64,000 nt of DNA. Source: Bacillus chungangensis (lineage in GTDB: Bacteria; Bacillota; Bacilli; Bacillales; Bacillaceae_C). A model generated the notes under the pieces. It saw nothing but the letters and a program-made list of their open reading frames with translations. It ran no database searches and was not told where the DNA came from. Where the stretch lies: positions 1 through 64,000 of the forward strand of contig NZ_JAUSTT010000001.1 of NCBI RefSeq assembly GCF_030812995.1, written 5' to 3'. Positions 1 to 11,876 of this stretch are shown in pieces. Every line of letters begins with the position of its first letter. Positions within the stretch are counted from its first letter, which is position 1. A program made the translations under genes and the position numbers.

Positions 1-54
1 GATTCGGGAATCGTTTTTACCTAGGTAACGTATTCCAACCTTTAACAATTCATT

Positions 55-94
55 TGTGTAGCAAAGCTACACAAGGTGCGACTGCCCGTCGCAC
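55..94 (-). terminator. Two adjacent hairpins after ppsR
   Basis: Two perfect short hairpins lie just downstream of the leftward ppsR stop: TGTGTAGC/GCTACACA at 55-73 and GTGCGAC/GTCGCAC at 76-94. They are placed as a transcript end would be, but no clear T-run follows on the leftward strand, so termination is only inferred. The rest of bases 1-54 shows nothing I recognise. Confidence 0.35.
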
Positions 95-118
95 ATGAAA
101 AAACACACAATCATTCGA

Positions 119-940
119 TTATGTGTTGATATTTTTTTGAACATGATCTAGAATCGTATTTGCTGTTTCCTCAACCGCTTTATGCGTCACATCAATCACC
201 TTGCAGTTGATTTTGCGAGCAATCTTATCAAAATATTCGATTTCTTTTTTGATTCTTTCAATGTTTGCATAACTTGCTTGATCATTCAGCCCCAGTGATT
301 TTAATCTTTCCTTGCGAATATCATTAAGTTTTTCTGGACTAATTTTTAGTCCAATGCATTTTTTAGCAGAAATTTGAAATAGCTCCTCCGGAGGATCTAC
401 TTCTGGTACAAGCGGAACATTGGCAACCTTGATGCGCTTGAGTGCTAAATATTGGGATAAAGGCGTTTTCGAGGTTCTTGATATACCAACTAGAACAATA
501 TCAGCCTTTAAAATTCCACGTGGATCTCTGCCATCATCATATTTAACTGCAAATTCAATTGCTTCTACTTTTTTGAAGTATTCTTCATCCAACTTGCGAA
601 CTAAACCAGGCTCGTATAAAGGCGTTTTTCCATATAGTGCCTGAAATTTATCCATTAAAGGTCCAATCAAATCGATTGCACATAAATTTTCTTTTTCAGC
701 TTGTTCGAATATATAATGGCGCATTTCCGGTACAACGAGTGTATAGACAATCAAACCGCGCGTTACTTTTGCTAAAGAAATGACTTCATCAATGTGAGAG
801 TAGTCCTCTACATAAGGAAAACGTTTCAAGGTCGCACTAGACCCATTAAATTGGCTGATTGCTGCTTTTGTGACAAGGTCAGCTGTTTCTCCAACCGAAT
901 CTGAGACAATATAAATAATCGGTTCTATCACCTTTTTCAC
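119..940 (-). CDS. ppsR: PPDK regulatory protein PpsR (YqfL), DUF299 family
   Basis: This 273-residue protein belongs to the bifunctional kinase/pyrophosphorylase family that switches pyruvate, phosphate dikinase or PEP synthase on and off by threonine phosphorylation. The nucleotide-binding loop GISRTSKTP sits at residues 152-160, and the N-terminal [12 protein letters not shown] block is typical of the family. Length is normal. It lies 6 bp after ccpN, the same pair as yqzB-yqfL in B. subtilis. CcpN represses gluconeogenic genes, so the pair links carbon control with PEP metabolism. The catalytic assignment comes from the family and was not tested. Confidence 0.9.
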   Translation of the reverse strand: MKKVIEPIIYIVSDSVGETADLVTKAAISQFNGSSATLKRFPYVEDYSHIDEVISLAKVTRGLIVYTLVVPEMRHYIFEQAEKENLCAIDLIGPLMDKFQALYGKTPLYEPGLVRKLDEEYFKKVEAIEFAVKYDDGRDPRGILKADIVLVGISRTSKTPLSQYLALKRIKVANVPLVPEVDPPEELFQISAKKCIGLKISPEKLNDIRKERLKSLGLNDQASYANIERIKKEIEYFDKIARKINCKVIDVTHKAVEETANTILDHVQKNINT

Positions 941-946
941 CTTCCT

Positions 947-1585
947 TTATAGATCTTCGTTGGCAAGCGCTACGAAGGCTTTTGTAATGTTTGTCTTTGT
1001 GATACGGCCAATAACCTCATATCCGTCAGCTTTTCTTTTGACGATTGGCACTGCATCAATTTGCTTATCGATCAGCTTAGTAGCAACATCAATTAATAAA
1101 TCTTCTTTTTCACAGACAGTGATATTTGGCATTCTTGTCATAATAATATGAACTGGAATGGAAGATAGTTCTTGCTTGCCTAGCGCTGCCCTCAAAAGAT
1201 CTTTGCGCGAAAGTACTCCAACAAGGCAGGACGCCTCGTCCACAACAAAAAGGGTGCCAATATCTTCTAAAAATATCGTGCAAATTGCATCGTAAACCGA
1301 TGCACTTTCACTAACTACTACTGGTACAGATTGATGGTCTTTCACATATATTTCTTTCAAATTATCCGTAAGCAGCTGCGTTTTTGTTTTTCCTGTATAA
1401 AAATAGCCGACTCTCGGCCGCGCGTCTAAAAAACCTGCCATTGTTAATATTGCCAAATCTGGCCTTAACGTGGCACGTGTCAAATTTAAGCGTTCGGCAA
1501 TATGCTCTCCAGTGATCGGACCGTTTTCTTTCACGATTTCCAAAATTTGGTGTTGCCTTTTATTGAGATCTATCGTTACCACCAC
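947..1585 (-). CDS. ccpN: CcpN-like gluconeogenesis repressor (HTH + CBS)
   Basis: This 212-residue protein has an N-terminal winged-helix region (about residues 5-60, with RATLRPDLAILTMAG) followed by two CBS repeats (about 80-200). CcpN of B. subtilis represses gapB and pckA on glucose, and the CBS pair senses adenine nucleotides. The sequence and its position directly before ppsR match yqzB/ccpN. The start is a GTG in GTGGTGGTAACG behind AGGTGG; either of the two leading GTG codons could be used. Orthology is well supported by synteny. Confidence 0.88.
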   Translation of the reverse strand: MVVTIDLNKRQHQILEIVKENGPITGEHIAERLNLTRATLRPDLAILTMAGFLDARPRVGYFYTGKTKTQLLTDNLKEIYVKDHQSVPVVVSESASVYDAICTIFLEDIGTLFVVDEASCLVGVLSRKDLLRAALGKQELSSIPVHIIMTRMPNITVCEKEDLLIDVATKLIDKQIDAVPIVKRKADGYEVIGRITKTNITKAFVALANEDL

Positions 1586-1739
1586 CTAATAACTCAATTC
1601 TGGAACACTTTTTGTATTTCTCGATTGTTATATGCTCATTATATACGATTTTATGAAAAAAGACAGTTTTTAAGACACACTCCTCCTTGGAGCAGCTGCT
1701 TTTTATGGTGAATCCTATCCTTTTGATCAAACGTTAAAA

Positions 1740-1877
1740 ATGAAACATCCATCAGTGGGGGTTTTCTCTCATCCCCTACTAATGGGAAGTAAACAAAGGC
1801 TAAGGTCGCACGTCCTCGAAAAAGGGGAGAATAGAGGTTGGCGGTCCTACTGCCAGTTAGGTTAGATGTGGGATAAA
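1740..1877. repeat. Dispersed hairpin repeat, copy 1 (degenerate)
   Basis: It begins with TGAAACATCCATCAGTGGGG and ends with TTAGATGTGGG followed by ATAAA, as other copies do. The middle shares the long-variant segment (AAAGGCTAAGGTCGCAC) rather than the second hairpin of the short variant. See the copy at 49395 for the precise boundaries of the family. Confidence 0.7.
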
Positions 1878-1892
1878 ATTTTATCTTCTAAG

Positions 1893-1919
1893 AACGGATG
1901 GAGAAGCTCTCCATCCGTT
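1893..1919 (-). terminator. Hairpin after glyS
   Basis: A 12-bp perfect stem (AACGGATGGAGA / TCTCCATCCGTT) with a 3-base loop lies 26 bp beyond the glyS stop. The T-run is weak on the leftward strand. It is the best candidate terminator for the glyQS operon. Confidence 0.55.
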
Positions 1920-1944
1920 TATACATTCATCTCAATCAATCGTA

Positions 1945-4014
1945 TTATTTTACAATAATGTCATTCATCGCTGCATAGTTTTTAATCAAATCAGCTAATT
2001 CCTTCATTTGTGCCAAGCGATTCATTTTAAGTGATTCATCCTCAGACATAACCATCGTATGATCAAAATAATGTTCAATCGCTTGTTTTAATGCTCCTAA
2101 TGCTTGAAAGGCTGCCTTCATATCTAGCTCATGCAAGTTTCCTTTTAACGCTGTAAATTGCTTGTACAGTTCCTTTTCATATTCATTATCAAATAATGTT
2201 GGATTAATAGGCTGTGATGTCTCTACATTTTTAGCAATATTCATTACCCTGCTTAAAGCTTCAATCGTCGATTTAAACTCATTGGAATCTTTCGCCTTAT
2301 TTAATACTAATGCCCGTTCAACTAACTTTGGAACTAAGTCGACAGAGCTTTTTAGTACTGCTTCAATGATATCATAGCGAATGCCAATATCTTGCAAGGT
2401 GTTTTTAATCCGAAGTTTTAAGAAAGCGAGAAAAGTCTGTCTTAAATCTATGTCACTGTCGGCACCAATTTTATCTTCTTCTATGATTTGCACCGTTTTA
2501 TCCAGCAGATGTAAAAGTGATACATCCCATTTATGTGCAATTAGTATTTGGACGATGCCTGCTGCTTGCCTTCTAAGTGCATACGGATCTTGTGAACCAG
2601 TTGGAATAATACCAACAGCAAAACAAGACACGATTGTATCAATTTTATCGGCAATTGCAACAACAGCAGAAACATTGGATGCCGGTGCCTCTTCTTTAGC
2701 ATGACGTGGCTGATAATGCTCTTTTATTGCTTTAGCTACCTCAGGAGATTCACCTTTTTGCAATGCATACTGTTCGCCCATCCAGCCTTGTAGCTCTGGA
2801 AATTCATTAACCATGTTCGTAACAAGATCAAATTTGCAAATCTCAGCAGCACGATCAGCTGCTGCTTTTTCTTGTTCAGATAATCCAAGCAGATCTGTTA
2901 GCATGTTTGTAATCCGACGAATACGCTCCACTTTATCAGCAATAGTGCCAATTTTTTCATGATACACTACCTGTCCTAGTTTCTTTAAAGCTGTGGAAAT
3001 GTCTAATTTCTGATCTTCAGCAAAGAAAAAAGCAGCATCAGCAAGGCGAGCGCGCAATACTTTTTCATTTCCCTTTGCTACTTTTTCCAGGTGGCGATGA
3101 TCACCATTACGGACTGTCACAAAATATGGCAATAACTGTCCTTCTCGATTTTTCACCGGAAAGTAGCGTTGATGCTCTTTCATTGAAGTAATCAGAACTT
3201 CCTCAGGAAGCTGTAAAAAAGAGTGATCAAAGGAACCGTATAGAGCAGTAGGATATTCAACAAGATTATTAACCTCTTCTAACAGGGCTTCATCGATAGG
3301 GATGAGCCAGTCTTGCTCCATCTCTAGTTTGTGAAGCTGCTCACGAATCGATTGCTTACGATCCTCTGGACGAACGAGTACATATTGACTTAACAATGTT
3401 TTTTCGTATGCAAGTGGTTCGGCTAATGCTACTTTACCGCCGAGAAAACGATGTCCATGGGATATATTGCTTGTGCCGACCCCTGCAATCGAAAATGGGA
3501 CAATCGTTTCTCCATAAAGGCAGACAAGCCATTTGATCGGTCTAATATACCGAAGGTCTTGATTTCCCCAATGCATATTTACCGGAAAAGTTAAGCCGCT
3601 AATAATGGTTTGCAAACTAGGTAATAAGCGAACCGTCTTTTGGCCCTTTTCCTCTTTCTTTACAAAGGCATATTCCACGTTATACTGTTCTTTATAATAA
3701 ATATCATCTGTCGTTGCCCCCTGACCTCTGGTAAAGCCTAGAGCCGCTTTTGACCATTCGCCATCTTCTGTTTTCGCTACTTTTTTGGAAGGCCCTTTTA
3801 CTTCAATAACTCGGTCTTCCTGGGCCTCAGCAACGTCCTTTATGATAAACGCCAAACGTCTAGGAGTTGAATATAGTAGTACTTCTCCGTATTCAAGCTG
3901 ATGTTCTTGCATCCATTTCTTTGCTTTTTCACCAAGCTGCTCCATTGCAGCTTCCACAACCCGCGCTGGCATCTCTTCCAGACCGATTTCCACTAATAAA
4001 TTCTGCTTATTCAT
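1945..4014 (-). CDS. glyS: Glycyl-tRNA synthetase beta subunit
   Basis: This 689-residue beta chain of the bacterial heterotetrameric (alpha2 beta2) glycyl-tRNA synthetase recognises tRNA-Gly and is needed with GlyQ for aminoacylation. The N-terminus [22 protein letters not shown] and the [11 protein letters not shown] and RYDIIEAVL blocks are family hallmarks. The full length is usual. Its start overlaps the glyQ end by 8 bp, so the two chains are translationally coupled. Expression is under the T-box at about 4920-5200. Confidence 0.98.
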   Translation of the reverse strand: MNKQNLLVEIGLEEMPARVVEAAMEQLGEKAKKWMQEHQLEYGEVLLYSTPRRLAFIIKDVAEAQEDRVIEVKGPSKKVAKTEDGEWSKAALGFTRGQGATTDDIYYKEQYNVEYAFVKKEEKGQKTVRLLPSLQTIISGLTFPVNMHWGNQDLRYIRPIKWLVCLYGETIVPFSIAGVGTSNISHGHRFLGGKVALAEPLAYEKTLLSQYVLVRPEDRKQSIREQLHKLEMEQDWLIPIDEALLEEVNNLVEYPTALYGSFDHSFLQLPEEVLITSMKEHQRYFPVKNREGQLLPYFVTVRNGDHRHLEKVAKGNEKVLRARLADAAFFFAEDQKLDISTALKKLGQVVYHEKIGTIADKVERIRRITNMLTDLLGLSEQEKAAADRAAEICKFDLVTNMVNEFPELQGWMGEQYALQKGESPEVAKAIKEHYQPRHAKEEAPASNVSAVVAIADKIDTIVSCFAVGIIPTGSQDPYALRRQAAGIVQILIAHKWDVSLLHLLDKTVQIIEEDKIGADSDIDLRQTFLAFLKLRIKNTLQDIGIRYDIIEAVLKSSVDLVPKLVERALVLNKAKDSNEFKSTIEALSRVMNIAKNVETSQPINPTLFDNEYEKELYKQFTALKGNLHELDMKAAFQALGALKQAIEHYFDHTMVMSEDESLKMNRLAQMKELADLIKNYAAMNDIIVK

Positions 4015-4897
4015 TCTCCTGGTCCTCCTTTTTATTCAGAATTGGAAAGCCCAGTTTTTCTCTTTCAATATAAAAGGCTTTGGCAACTTTTCGAGCGAGC
4101 TTTCTCATTCGGCCAATGTAAGCCGTACGTTCCGTAACCGAAACTGCTCCACGTGCATCTAATAAGTTAAAAACATGGGAGCATTTTAAAATGTAATCAT
4201 ATGCTGGATGAACCAAGCCTTTTTCGATTTGCTTTTTTGCTTCCTCTTCGTATGTATTAAAAAGGTCAAAAAGCATCGTTTGGTTCGAAGTCTCAAATGC
4301 ATAGGTTGAATGTTCAAATTCAGGCTGATAAAAGATATCATGGACAGTAAAGTCTTCCGTCCACTTTAACTCAAACACATTTTCTTTCTCTTGAATGTAA
4401 GAGGCTAGGCGTTCTATTCCATACGTCAGCTCAACCGAAACTGGTTTACAGTCAAGACCGCCAACTTGTTGGAAATAAGTAAACTGCGTGATTTCCATGC
4501 CATCTAGCCATACTTCCCAACCTAGACCTGCACAACCAAGAGATGGATTCTCCCAATTATCTTCTACAAAACGAATATCATGTTCCAATGGATCAATACC
4601 AAGTGCCCGCAAGGAATCTAAATACATATCTTGGATATGATCCGGCGAAGGCTTCATGATTACTTGAAATTGATGGTGTTGATACAAACGGTTTGGATTC
4701 TCCCCATAACGTCCATCAGCAGGACGCCTTGATGGTTCTACATAAGCGACATTCCACGGCTCAGGACCAATCGCTCGTAAAAATGTGTAAGGGCTCATCG
4801 TTCCAGCACCTTTTTCTACATCATAGGCTTGCATCAACATACAGCCTTGGCTAGACCAATAGTTTTGCAGTGTTAAAATCATTTCTTGAATATTCAC
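4007..4897 (-). CDS. glyQ: Glycyl-tRNA synthetase alpha subunit
   Basis: This 296-residue class II synthetase catalytic subunit activates glycine with ATP. Its N-terminus ([19 protein letters not shown]) and the [20 protein letters not shown] block are typical. It starts with an annotated-type GTG/ATG cluster right behind GGAGG (TTTGGAGGTAGAGAGCTGTG), about 20 bp after the T-box terminator hairpin. It is the first gene of the glyQS operon. Confidence 0.98.
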   Translation of the reverse strand: MNIQEMILTLQNYWSSQGCMLMQAYDVEKGAGTMSPYTFLRAIGPEPWNVAYVEPSRRPADGRYGENPNRLYQHHQFQVIMKPSPDHIQDMYLDSLRALGIDPLEHDIRFVEDNWENPSLGCAGLGWEVWLDGMEITQFTYFQQVGGLDCKPVSVELTYGIERLASYIQEKENVFELKWTEDFTVHDIFYQPEFEHSTYAFETSNQTMLFDLFNTYEEEAKKQIEKGLVHPAYDYILKCSHVFNLLDARGAVSVTERTAYIGRMRKLARKVAKAFYIEREKLGFPILNKKEDQENE

Positions 4898-4919
4898 AGC
4901 TCTCTACCTCCAAATTTTT

Positions 4920-5205
4920 TCACAAAAAAACTCGTCTCTATGCCTTTTAAAAGCATAGGGACGAGTTTTATACTCGCGGTTCCACCCTATTTGCTGTCCT
5001 CTAAAGCGACAGCCACCTCTCTACAATCTGTTCAGGAGCGCCTTTCATGTATGTTTGATCACCCTGCTTTCACTAATCCAGGTTCGCTTTTGATCAAGTG
5101 CACACATTACTCTTTTCCATCATTACAGACATATGTTATTGTTCTCACAGATTCTCATTCATCATTAAAGTCGCTTCATCTAACTATTAGAAGCTGATGA
5201 AAGAG
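4920..5205 (-). promoter_or_regulatory. T-box riboswitch, glycine-specific
   Basis: Reading leftwards, the leader has the conserved stem I distal part (AGCGAACCTGG, GTGAAAGCAGGG), then GAAAGGCGCTCC with a GGC glycine specifier triplet at 5042-5040. It continues into the T-box core AGGGTGGAACCGCGAG (about 4973-4989) and a terminator hairpin (ACTCGTC...GACGAGT then TTTTTTT, about 4922-4965). Uncharged tRNA-Gly would stabilise the antiterminator and let glyQS be transcribed. The specifier call is by position relative to the conserved flanks. Confidence 0.95.
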
Positions 5206-5233
5206 AAAATAAAGAATCATTTTATTATTAAAT

Positions 5234-5262
5234 AAAATACTCGAAAATTCGTTTGCTGTCAA
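5234..5262 (-). promoter_or_regulatory. Sigma-A promoter for glyQS
   Basis: The leftward strand has TTGACA (5262-5257), a 17-bp spacer and TATTTT (5239-5234), just upstream of the T-box leader. Only one -10 base pair differs strongly from TATAAT. Confidence 0.7.
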
Positions 5263-5399
5263 TGATTAAATGATAAGCCAATTTACATCTTACTTGAATA
5301 TCTATAAAGACATTGAAGATACAAATACGACTTGTTATTTTCATACTGAACTCATTTGTCAGGCTGTTCGAAAGCATTTCACATCTTTCAGCCGTATAC

Positions 5400-6152
5400 T
5401 TATAGCAATCCTTTTAAACGATCCATTTGCTCTAAAAATCGTTTCGTCTTTAAATTCAAGCCCGAATACTCATTGTAATACAATGATATTGCTGTTCGCA
5501 ATTCTTTTTTTGTCTCTCGTTTAACAGAAATCGTACCAAGCCGGTTTAAATCAAAATGATAGAACAGCCGCAGCAGCTTCACTGCCGCTTGTGACATTGA
5601 TAATCGATAGGGGTCTTTTTCATAACAACGATGACATATAAGGCCATTCTCTCTAATAGAAAAAGCAAAATGCCCCTCATGATTACCACAAACGGCACAT
5701 TTGTTCATACATGGATATAATCCCAATACAGCTAACATTTTCATTTCAAATATATTGGTGATAATCTCCATATCATAATCCTCATCAATATAGCATAAAG
5801 ATTGATAGATCAGTTCAAATAAAAAAGGATTAGGTTTCCGTTCTTCTGTACTCTTATCTAATAAATCCACCAGATAAGATACATAAGCGGTCTTGAAAAT
5901 GTCTTCACGAATACTTCTTAATGAGGAAAGTATTTCACCCTGTTGAAGCGTTCCTAGACCTTTGCTTTTCATGTACAAAAAGGAGCCATGCATAAAGAGT
6001 TGGGAGATGGCTGAAAGGCGGCTATTCGTTTTTTTTGCTCCTCTCGCCATAAAGCCAAGTTTCCCAAACTCTCTTGAATATATGGTGACAATTTTATTCG
6101 TCTCACCATAATCTGTCGTTCTAATCACAATTCCTTCACATTTTTGCAGCAT
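5400..6152 (-). CDS. recO: DNA repair protein RecO
   Basis: This 250-residue RecO promotes annealing of SSB-covered DNA and RecA loading in the RecFOR pathway. The N-terminal OB-fold begins [18 protein letters not shown], and the zinc site is CMNKCAVCG ... CHRC at roughly residues 145-175. Start is ATG behind AGGGTAGGG. It follows yqzL, as in B. subtilis. Confidence 0.96.
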   Translation of the reverse strand: MLQKCEGIVIRTTDYGETNKIVTIYSREFGKLGFMARGAKKTNSRLSAISQLFMHGSFLYMKSKGLGTLQQGEILSSLRSIREDIFKTAYVSYLVDLLDKSTEERKPNPFLFELIYQSLCYIDEDYDMEIITNIFEMKMLAVLGLYPCMNKCAVCGNHEGHFAFSIRENGLICHRCYEKDPYRLSMSQAAVKLLRLFYHFDLNRLGTISVKRETKKELRTAISLYYNEYSGLNLKTKRFLEQMDRLKGLL

Positions 6153-6228
6153 TATTTTCCCTACCCTTCCAAAGCAATGCTATTTGCCTCTTTCGGGTGA
6201 TGTTAGAAAGATAGCGGCCTGCATCTGA

Positions 6229-6369
6229 TTACACAACAGGAAAATCCACCTCAATTTTTTTCTCGCCTGTAATCCGGTTTTCAGGATGCTCTTTTTCAAG
6301 CTCTTTAAAAAGCAAATAGGTATCAATACTTCCTGTTTCCTTGAAAATATTCCAGGTAAACTCTAACAT
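6229..6369 (-). CDS. yqzL: YqzL family small protein
   Basis: This 46-residue ORF starts MLEFTWNIFKETGSIDTYLL and ends EVDFPVV. It sits between era and recO exactly where yqzL lies in B. subtilis, and the N-terminal FTWNxFxxTGxIDTYLLFKELE pattern is the family signature. An AAAGG precedes the ATG. Function is unknown in the family. Confidence 0.85.
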   Translation of the reverse strand: MLEFTWNIFKETGSIDTYLLFKELEKEHPENRITGEKKIEVDFPVV

Positions 6370-6524
6370 TAATAACCACGCCTTTCATGTTCTTATGCTA
6401 TCTGGATAGCTTCATGAGCCTTGTAAGTTAGGATAACCTGTGACCTTTAAAAAATGTTACACAAAAATTGTTAATCGATTTTTAGTATAATAACTTGGCG
6501 TTGAATTTATTTCACATTCAAGGA

Positions 6525-7851
<1,327 letters not shown>

Positions 7852-7994
7852 TTAATCAATCATCGCTATAGAAAGTTTCATTTTATGTCTTTAATTTCTA
7901 TTTTACTACATTTTTACGGGAAAAAGGAGTGCAAAAGTGCACAACTAATCATTTGTTCTTGTATTTTAACCGATAAATAAATCGTTTTCAAATA

Positions 7995-8036
7995 GATAAA
8001 AGAAAGCTGTCCGAATAAGGGCAGCTTTCTTTTATC
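7995..8036 (-). terminator. Bidirectional-looking hairpin between dgkA and cdd
   Basis: A long stem pairs GATAAAAGAAAGCTG with CAGCTTTCTTTTATC around a CCGAATAAGG loop. It lies 6 bp past the dgkA stop, on the leftward strand. It probably reduces read-through into cdd; the 160 bp that follow can then hold a cdd promoter. Confidence 0.7.
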
Positions 8037-8042
8037 ATCATG

Positions 8043-8441
8043 TTAAATAAGAGTACGAAATAATGATATTAATTTTGGCAAAAAAATGACAGAGCCAATG
8101 ATCACCGTCATTAACGCATAGAGCAAGACGGCAGCAGCACTGACATCCTTCGCATATTTGGCCAATGGGTGGAAATCTTCTGTAATAAGATCGATTGTCT
8201 TTTCAAGTGCTGAATTTATTAGCTCTAATGAAAGCATGCCAAAAATACAGAAAAGAATGAACATCCATTCAAGTGCAGAAAGGCCGAAGAGAAAGCTAGC
8301 AATGACAACAATTACTGCCGCAAGCAAGTGGATTTTGATATTTTTCTCCTTCTTGATAACAGCACTCAATCCTTGTAATGCAAACCTAAAAGAGGACAAC
8401 AGCCGCTTCTTATTAAAGGGATGATTATCGTTCAAGCCCAT
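8043..8441 (-). CDS. dgkA: Undecaprenol kinase (DgkA family)
   Basis: This 132-residue integral membrane kinase has an amphipathic N-terminus, then about three membrane segments (residues 35-125), with [13 protein letters not shown] as the active-site helix motif. Gram-positive members phosphorylate undecaprenol for cell-envelope lipid recycling rather than diacylglycerol. Its start overlaps the ybeY end by 17 bp. Confidence 0.92.
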   Translation of the reverse strand: MGLNDNHPFNKKRLLSSFRFALQGLSAVIKKEKNIKIHLLAAVIVVIASFLFGLSALEWMFILFCIFGMLSLELINSALEKTIDLITEDFHPLAKYAKDVSAAAVLLYALMTVIIGSVIFLPKLISLFRTLI

Positions 8442-8895
8442 AGATGGATAGGATTTCCTTTTGTTTAGTGAACATAATGGCCTCTTCCTCTTCTGTCATA
8501 TGGTCATAGCCAAGTAAATGTAGAAAGCCATGCAGCGCTAAAAACCCTAATTCACGCTGTAGCGAGTGGCCATATTCAATCGCCTGCTCTTCTGCTTTTG
8601 GGAGCGAAATGACAATATCACCTAACATTCGTGGCTCCTCTATCCCTAATATCTCAATCTCACCTTCACCGAGTTCCTCCATAGCAAAAGAAAGAACATC
8701 TGTAACTCGATCATACTGGCGATAATCTCGATTAAGTGCTTGAATAGTCGCGTTTGTGACAAACGTGACAGATATTTCCGCATCATGCTCCAACTTTTCA
8801 TATTCAGCCGCAGTTTGCAGCAGCGCTTCTAGCGGCTGGAAATCTGTTTCGCTTAATTGATTCGTTTCATCATGAAAATCAATCACTAATGGCAT
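8425..8895 (-). CDS. ybeY: Endoribonuclease YbeY (YqfG)
   Basis: This is a zinc metalloprotein for 16S rRNA maturation and ribosome quality control. The metal site [11 protein letters not shown] is near residues 120-130. I place the start at the ATG at 8895 ([11 protein letters not shown]), giving 156 residues. It has AGAAGGAG seven bases upstream, whereas a longer in-frame start would reach further into pgpH and has no site. It overlaps the pgpH end by 17 bp. Confidence 0.95.
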   Translation of the reverse strand: MPLVIDFHDETNQLSETDFQPLEALLQTAAEYEKLEHDAEISVTFVTNATIQALNRDYRQYDRVTDVLSFAMEELGEGEIEILGIEEPRMLGDIVISLPKAEEQAIEYGHSLQRELGFLALHGFLHLLGYDHMTEEEEAIMFTKQKEILSIYGLER

Positions 8896-11047
8896 GTTTT
8901 TTCTCCTTCTGTTTTTTAAATTCTGGATATTCAATTCGAGAATGGAAAATTCCGTTTAAGGTTTCACAAAAAATATTTTTAATGATTTCCAACTCTTTCA
9001 GCGTAATATCACACTCATTCAACTGTTCGTCTTGCAAACGATCTTGAATAATATTTTGAACAAGTGATTTGATTTGGTCATGAGTAGGATGTGACATTGA
9101 TCGGACAGCTGCCTCAACGCTATCTGCAATACTGACAACTGCTGCTTCTTTCGTTTGCGGCTTCGGCCCTGGATAGCGAAAGTCCTCTTCTAATACATCT
9201 TCATTTTCCTTCTTTGCTTTATAATAAAAATACTTTAATAATGTTGTCCCATGATGCTGCTCGGCAATATCAACAATTTCTTTTGGAAATTTATTTTTCT
9301 TCAGCATATGTACACCATCTGTTACATGCGCTACGATAATATCTCTGCTCGTTTCCGGCGACAGATCATCATGCGGATTATGAATATTCATTTGATTTTC
9401 AATAAAATAATGCGGTCTTTTCGTTTTGCCTAAATCATGATAATAACAACCGACTCTTGCTAAAAGTCCATTTGCTCCAATGGCCTCACAGGCTGCTTCT
9501 GAAAGATTTGCAACCATTACACTATGATGGTATGTACCTGGTGCTTCCGTTAAGATTTTTTTCAAGAGTGGATGGTTTGGGTTCGATAGTTCAATTAATT
9601 TCATTGTTGATAACAAACCAAACCCGGCTTCAAAAAATGGCAGGAGCCCCATCGTAAGGACTGCTGATGATAATCCTGATACAACGGCATAGATGACGTT
9701 ATACAAATAATCAATTCTTGTAAATTGACCTCCTCCGATAAACAGAATGAAAAAAATCAGCATAATATTTACGACTGCAGCACAAAGGCCTGCTTGTAAA
9801 ATATTTGGGCGTTGATTCCTGTTGGATAAAAACATCACTCCTGATAAGCCGCTAAATAAAATATAGATGGCAATCTCGAAATTAATTGTTCCGGTAATAT
9901 GATCATGAAAAATGATGCTTCCACATGCGGATAAGATAATCGTTATGATTAAAGCAAATCGCTCGTTCATCATAATCCTTATTAACATCGGCGCCATCGC
10001 TGCAGGAAAAATATAGCCGATATTATTAAGCTGTAGGTCTCTCATGAACCCAATAATATTCATAAGTACTAAGGCAATAATCAAAATAATGCTTGTCAAG
10101 AAAATGTAATTTTGCTTTTTTTCTTCGGGCGCTTTCATATTGTAAAAATACAAATACAGAGTGCCAATAATCATAAAGACAAAGATCACTAAGCCGATGT
10201 ACGGCTTCACAGTAGGATTACTTTTTAATAACCCTAATAATTCTAGCTGACGATACGTTTCACGATCAATTAAATGGCCTTCTTGAACAATTACTTGCCC
10301 TTGTAAAATTTTTACAGGCTCAACATTCTCTTTCGCATAGCTTTTCTGCTCTTCTGTTAACTGTGGGTCATAGATATCATTCGCTACAATAGCATATTGT
10401 GCAAGTGCGATTGCCGCTTCTTTCAAATGATCACTAATGGATGAATTTCCAATCTTAATGGCAATATCTTCCTTTATTTTTGACACTTGATCTTCACGGA
10501 TTTTTTCGTCCATGATTCCTTCAACCTGTTTTCCCACTTCTTTTTTTGCTTTTGTCAAATCTTCATTACTGGCTTTTAAAAGGGTAGAAAAGATTTGATC
10601 AGGAATCGCTTTTGTCACATCTTCACTCACATTTTTCGTAAGTGTTTCTTTTAACAGCTCCAACTTTTCTTCATGGGTCAACGGCGCTGCCTGCTTTTCA
10701 GAAGCATCGGTACTATCATTAGGTGTACCTGATTTTGCATCCTCTTGCATATCGAGAACAAAGTCAAAAATAGATGTAACTAAAGAAATCCGATTTTGAG
10801 CAATTTCTTTCTTAAAAACATATACTTTCTCGACTTCATCTACCGCTCGTTTGCGCTCTTCCTCCGTTTTCGCCTCATCCTCGACCGTTTTCGGTGAACG
10901 AATGGTCTTTTCAGCAACAGAAAACAATTCAACATCATATGTTTCTGGTTTTACATTATGATAAAGACCACCATAAATGAGCAAGGCCAGCAAAATAAAA
11001 ATGATCGTAGTAAACACTTTATAGTTAAGTAAAGATTTAATTTTCAT
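8879..11047 (-). CDS. pgpH: PgpH (YqfF), 7TM-HD c-di-AMP phosphodiesterase
   Basis: This 722-residue membrane protein has an N-terminal membrane helix (residues 12-30), a large extracellular 7TMR-HDED region (to about 275), seven membrane helices, and a cytoplasmic HD domain. The HD domain shows [13 protein letters not shown] and [11 protein letters not shown], with HHGTT further on. Homologues hydrolyse c-di-AMP. Length is typical. It is followed by ybeY with overlap and preceded by a repeat-filled gap that separates it from phoH. Confidence 0.95.
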   Translation of the reverse strand: MKIKSLLNYKVFTTIIFILLALLIYGGLYHNVKPETYDVELFSVAEKTIRSPKTVEDEAKTEEERKRAVDEVEKVYVFKKEIAQNRISLVTSIFDFVLDMQEDAKSGTPNDSTDASEKQAAPLTHEEKLELLKETLTKNVSEDVTKAIPDQIFSTLLKASNEDLTKAKKEVGKQVEGIMDEKIREDQVSKIKEDIAIKIGNSSISDHLKEAAIALAQYAIVANDIYDPQLTEEQKSYAKENVEPVKILQGQVIVQEGHLIDRETYRQLELLGLLKSNPTVKPYIGLVIFVFMIIGTLYLYFYNMKAPEEKKQNYIFLTSIILIIALVLMNIIGFMRDLQLNNIGYIFPAAMAPMLIRIMMNERFALIITIILSACGSIIFHDHITGTINFEIAIYILFSGLSGVMFLSNRNQRPNILQAGLCAAVVNIMLIFFILFIGGGQFTRIDYLYNVIYAVVSGLSSAVLTMGLLPFFEAGFGLLSTMKLIELSNPNHPLLKKILTEAPGTYHHSVMVANLSEAACEAIGANGLLARVGCYYHDLGKTKRPHYFIENQMNIHNPHDDLSPETSRDIIVAHVTDGVHMLKKNKFPKEIVDIAEQHHGTTLLKYFYYKAKKENEDVLEEDFRYPGPKPQTKEAAVVSIADSVEAAVRSMSHPTHDQIKSLVQNIIQDRLQDEQLNECDITLKELEIIKNIFCETLNGIFHSRIEYPEFKKQKEKKHAISD

Positions 11048-11199
11048 TTGTTTCCTCCATCACCTAAATTTGGTAGGTTGAAACGTGTCGTTCATTATCA
11101 GTATTCTTTTCGGCTTAAAATATTATGAAGCAGACTCTTTCTCTCAAACAGGTAAAGTTAACTTTCATCAATAGCTTTTTCTCAAACCCTATAGATAAA

Positions 11200-11348
11200 G
11201 TGAAACTTCCATCAGTGGGGGTTTTCTCTCATCCCCCACTGATGGTTAGTTGAACCAATCGGACATTTACTGGCAGTTATCCCCCACCTAGACTTCTTCG
11301 ATTCCTCTTACTCTTGAGGTGGGGGTCTTACTGCCAGTTAGATGTGGG
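11200..11348. repeat. Dispersed hairpin repeat, copy 2 (intact)
   Basis: This 149-bp copy is nearly identical to the one at 49395. Hairpin 1 is CCATCAGTGGGGG / CCCCCACTGATGG. Hairpin 2 pairs CTGGCAG-x-CCCCCACCT with AGGTGGGGG-x-CTGCCAG. ATAAA (11195-11199) precedes it and ATAAT (11349-11353) follows, an almost perfect 5-bp flank pair. Confidence 0.9.
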
Positions 11349-11357
11349 ATAATCTAA

Positions 11358-11492
11358 GATCCTCAAAAAAGAAATACATTTTTTTCGAGCGATCTAAATC
11401 AAGAAGCTTTTCTTTTCCTGTAGGCCGGATTCATCCGATATTCGCCTGTCAGTTTCATCCCCTGCTATGCCAGTTAGAAGTGGGGTAATACA
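11358..11492. repeat. Dispersed repeat, partial copy 3
   Basis: It contains the long-variant internal segment (TTTTTTCGAGCGATCT, TTTTCCTGTAGGCCGGAT) and a variant tail CCAGTTAGAAGTGGGGTAA. The left end appears missing; it abuts copy 2 almost directly. Confidence 0.6.
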
Positions 11493-11645
11493 CTATCTTG
11501 CTTTCGATGTTTATATACAGCAAAATGAGTTCACTAATTATGTAAGATGATACCATTTTCCCAAGTATATTTCATTAAAAAATTTTGCCTATTACAACAT
11601 TTAAGATTTACAATCTATTCCACCTTTACTTATTGAAATTGGAAA

Positions 11646-11845
11646 GGTGAAATTTCCATAATGAAGGGATTATCTAATCATCTGCTGATGTGAAGTTGAA
11701 CAAAGGCTAAAGCATTTTTTCTTCGTGCGATCTGATTCAGGTTTTCCTTCTTCAGTCGACCCCGAACGAATCGGACTTTGCCTTTCACTGATCCTACATG
11801 TTCCTCTAACACTTAAGTGAGAATCTTACATAGATGTGGAAAAAA
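11646..11845. repeat. Dispersed repeat, decayed long copy 4
   Basis: The left end GGTGAAATTTCCAT, internal GAACAAAGGCTAAAGCA and CTTCGTGCGATCTGATTC, and the tail TAGATGTGG match the long variant in order, with many changes. Confidence 0.55.
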
Positions 11846-11847
11846 AG

Positions 11848-11876
11848 AACCCGAACGAATAAAAACGGTTCGGGTT
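11848..11876 (-). terminator. Terminator after phoH
   Basis: The stem AACCCGAAC / GTTCGGGTT overlaps the phoH stop codon and is followed leftwards by a TTTTTT run. This is a standard intrinsic terminator. Confidence 0.8.

Larger units (their letters stand above)
1586..1944. other. Gene-free gap holding a repeat copy and a hairpin
   Basis: These 359 bp between glyS and ccpN contain no credible gene. They hold one degenerate copy of the dispersed ATAAA-flanked repeat (1740-1877) and the glyS-proximal hairpin (1893-1919). The ccpN promoter should lie in the right half, but I cannot fix it. Confidence 0.6.
11048..11874. other. 827-bp gap with three repeat copies
   Basis: The phoH-pgpH gap has no credible gene. 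It holds one intact copy of the dispersed repeat (11200-11348), a partial copy next to it (about 11358-11492), a decayed long-form copy (about 11646-11845) and the phoH terminator. In B. subtilis these two genes are close together, so the gap is probably repeat expansion. Confidence 0.7.

Noticed and set aside
76-94. GTGCGAC hairpin as a group II intron 5' end
   Set aside because: The resemblance to GTGYG is only seven bases and no further intron structure follows.
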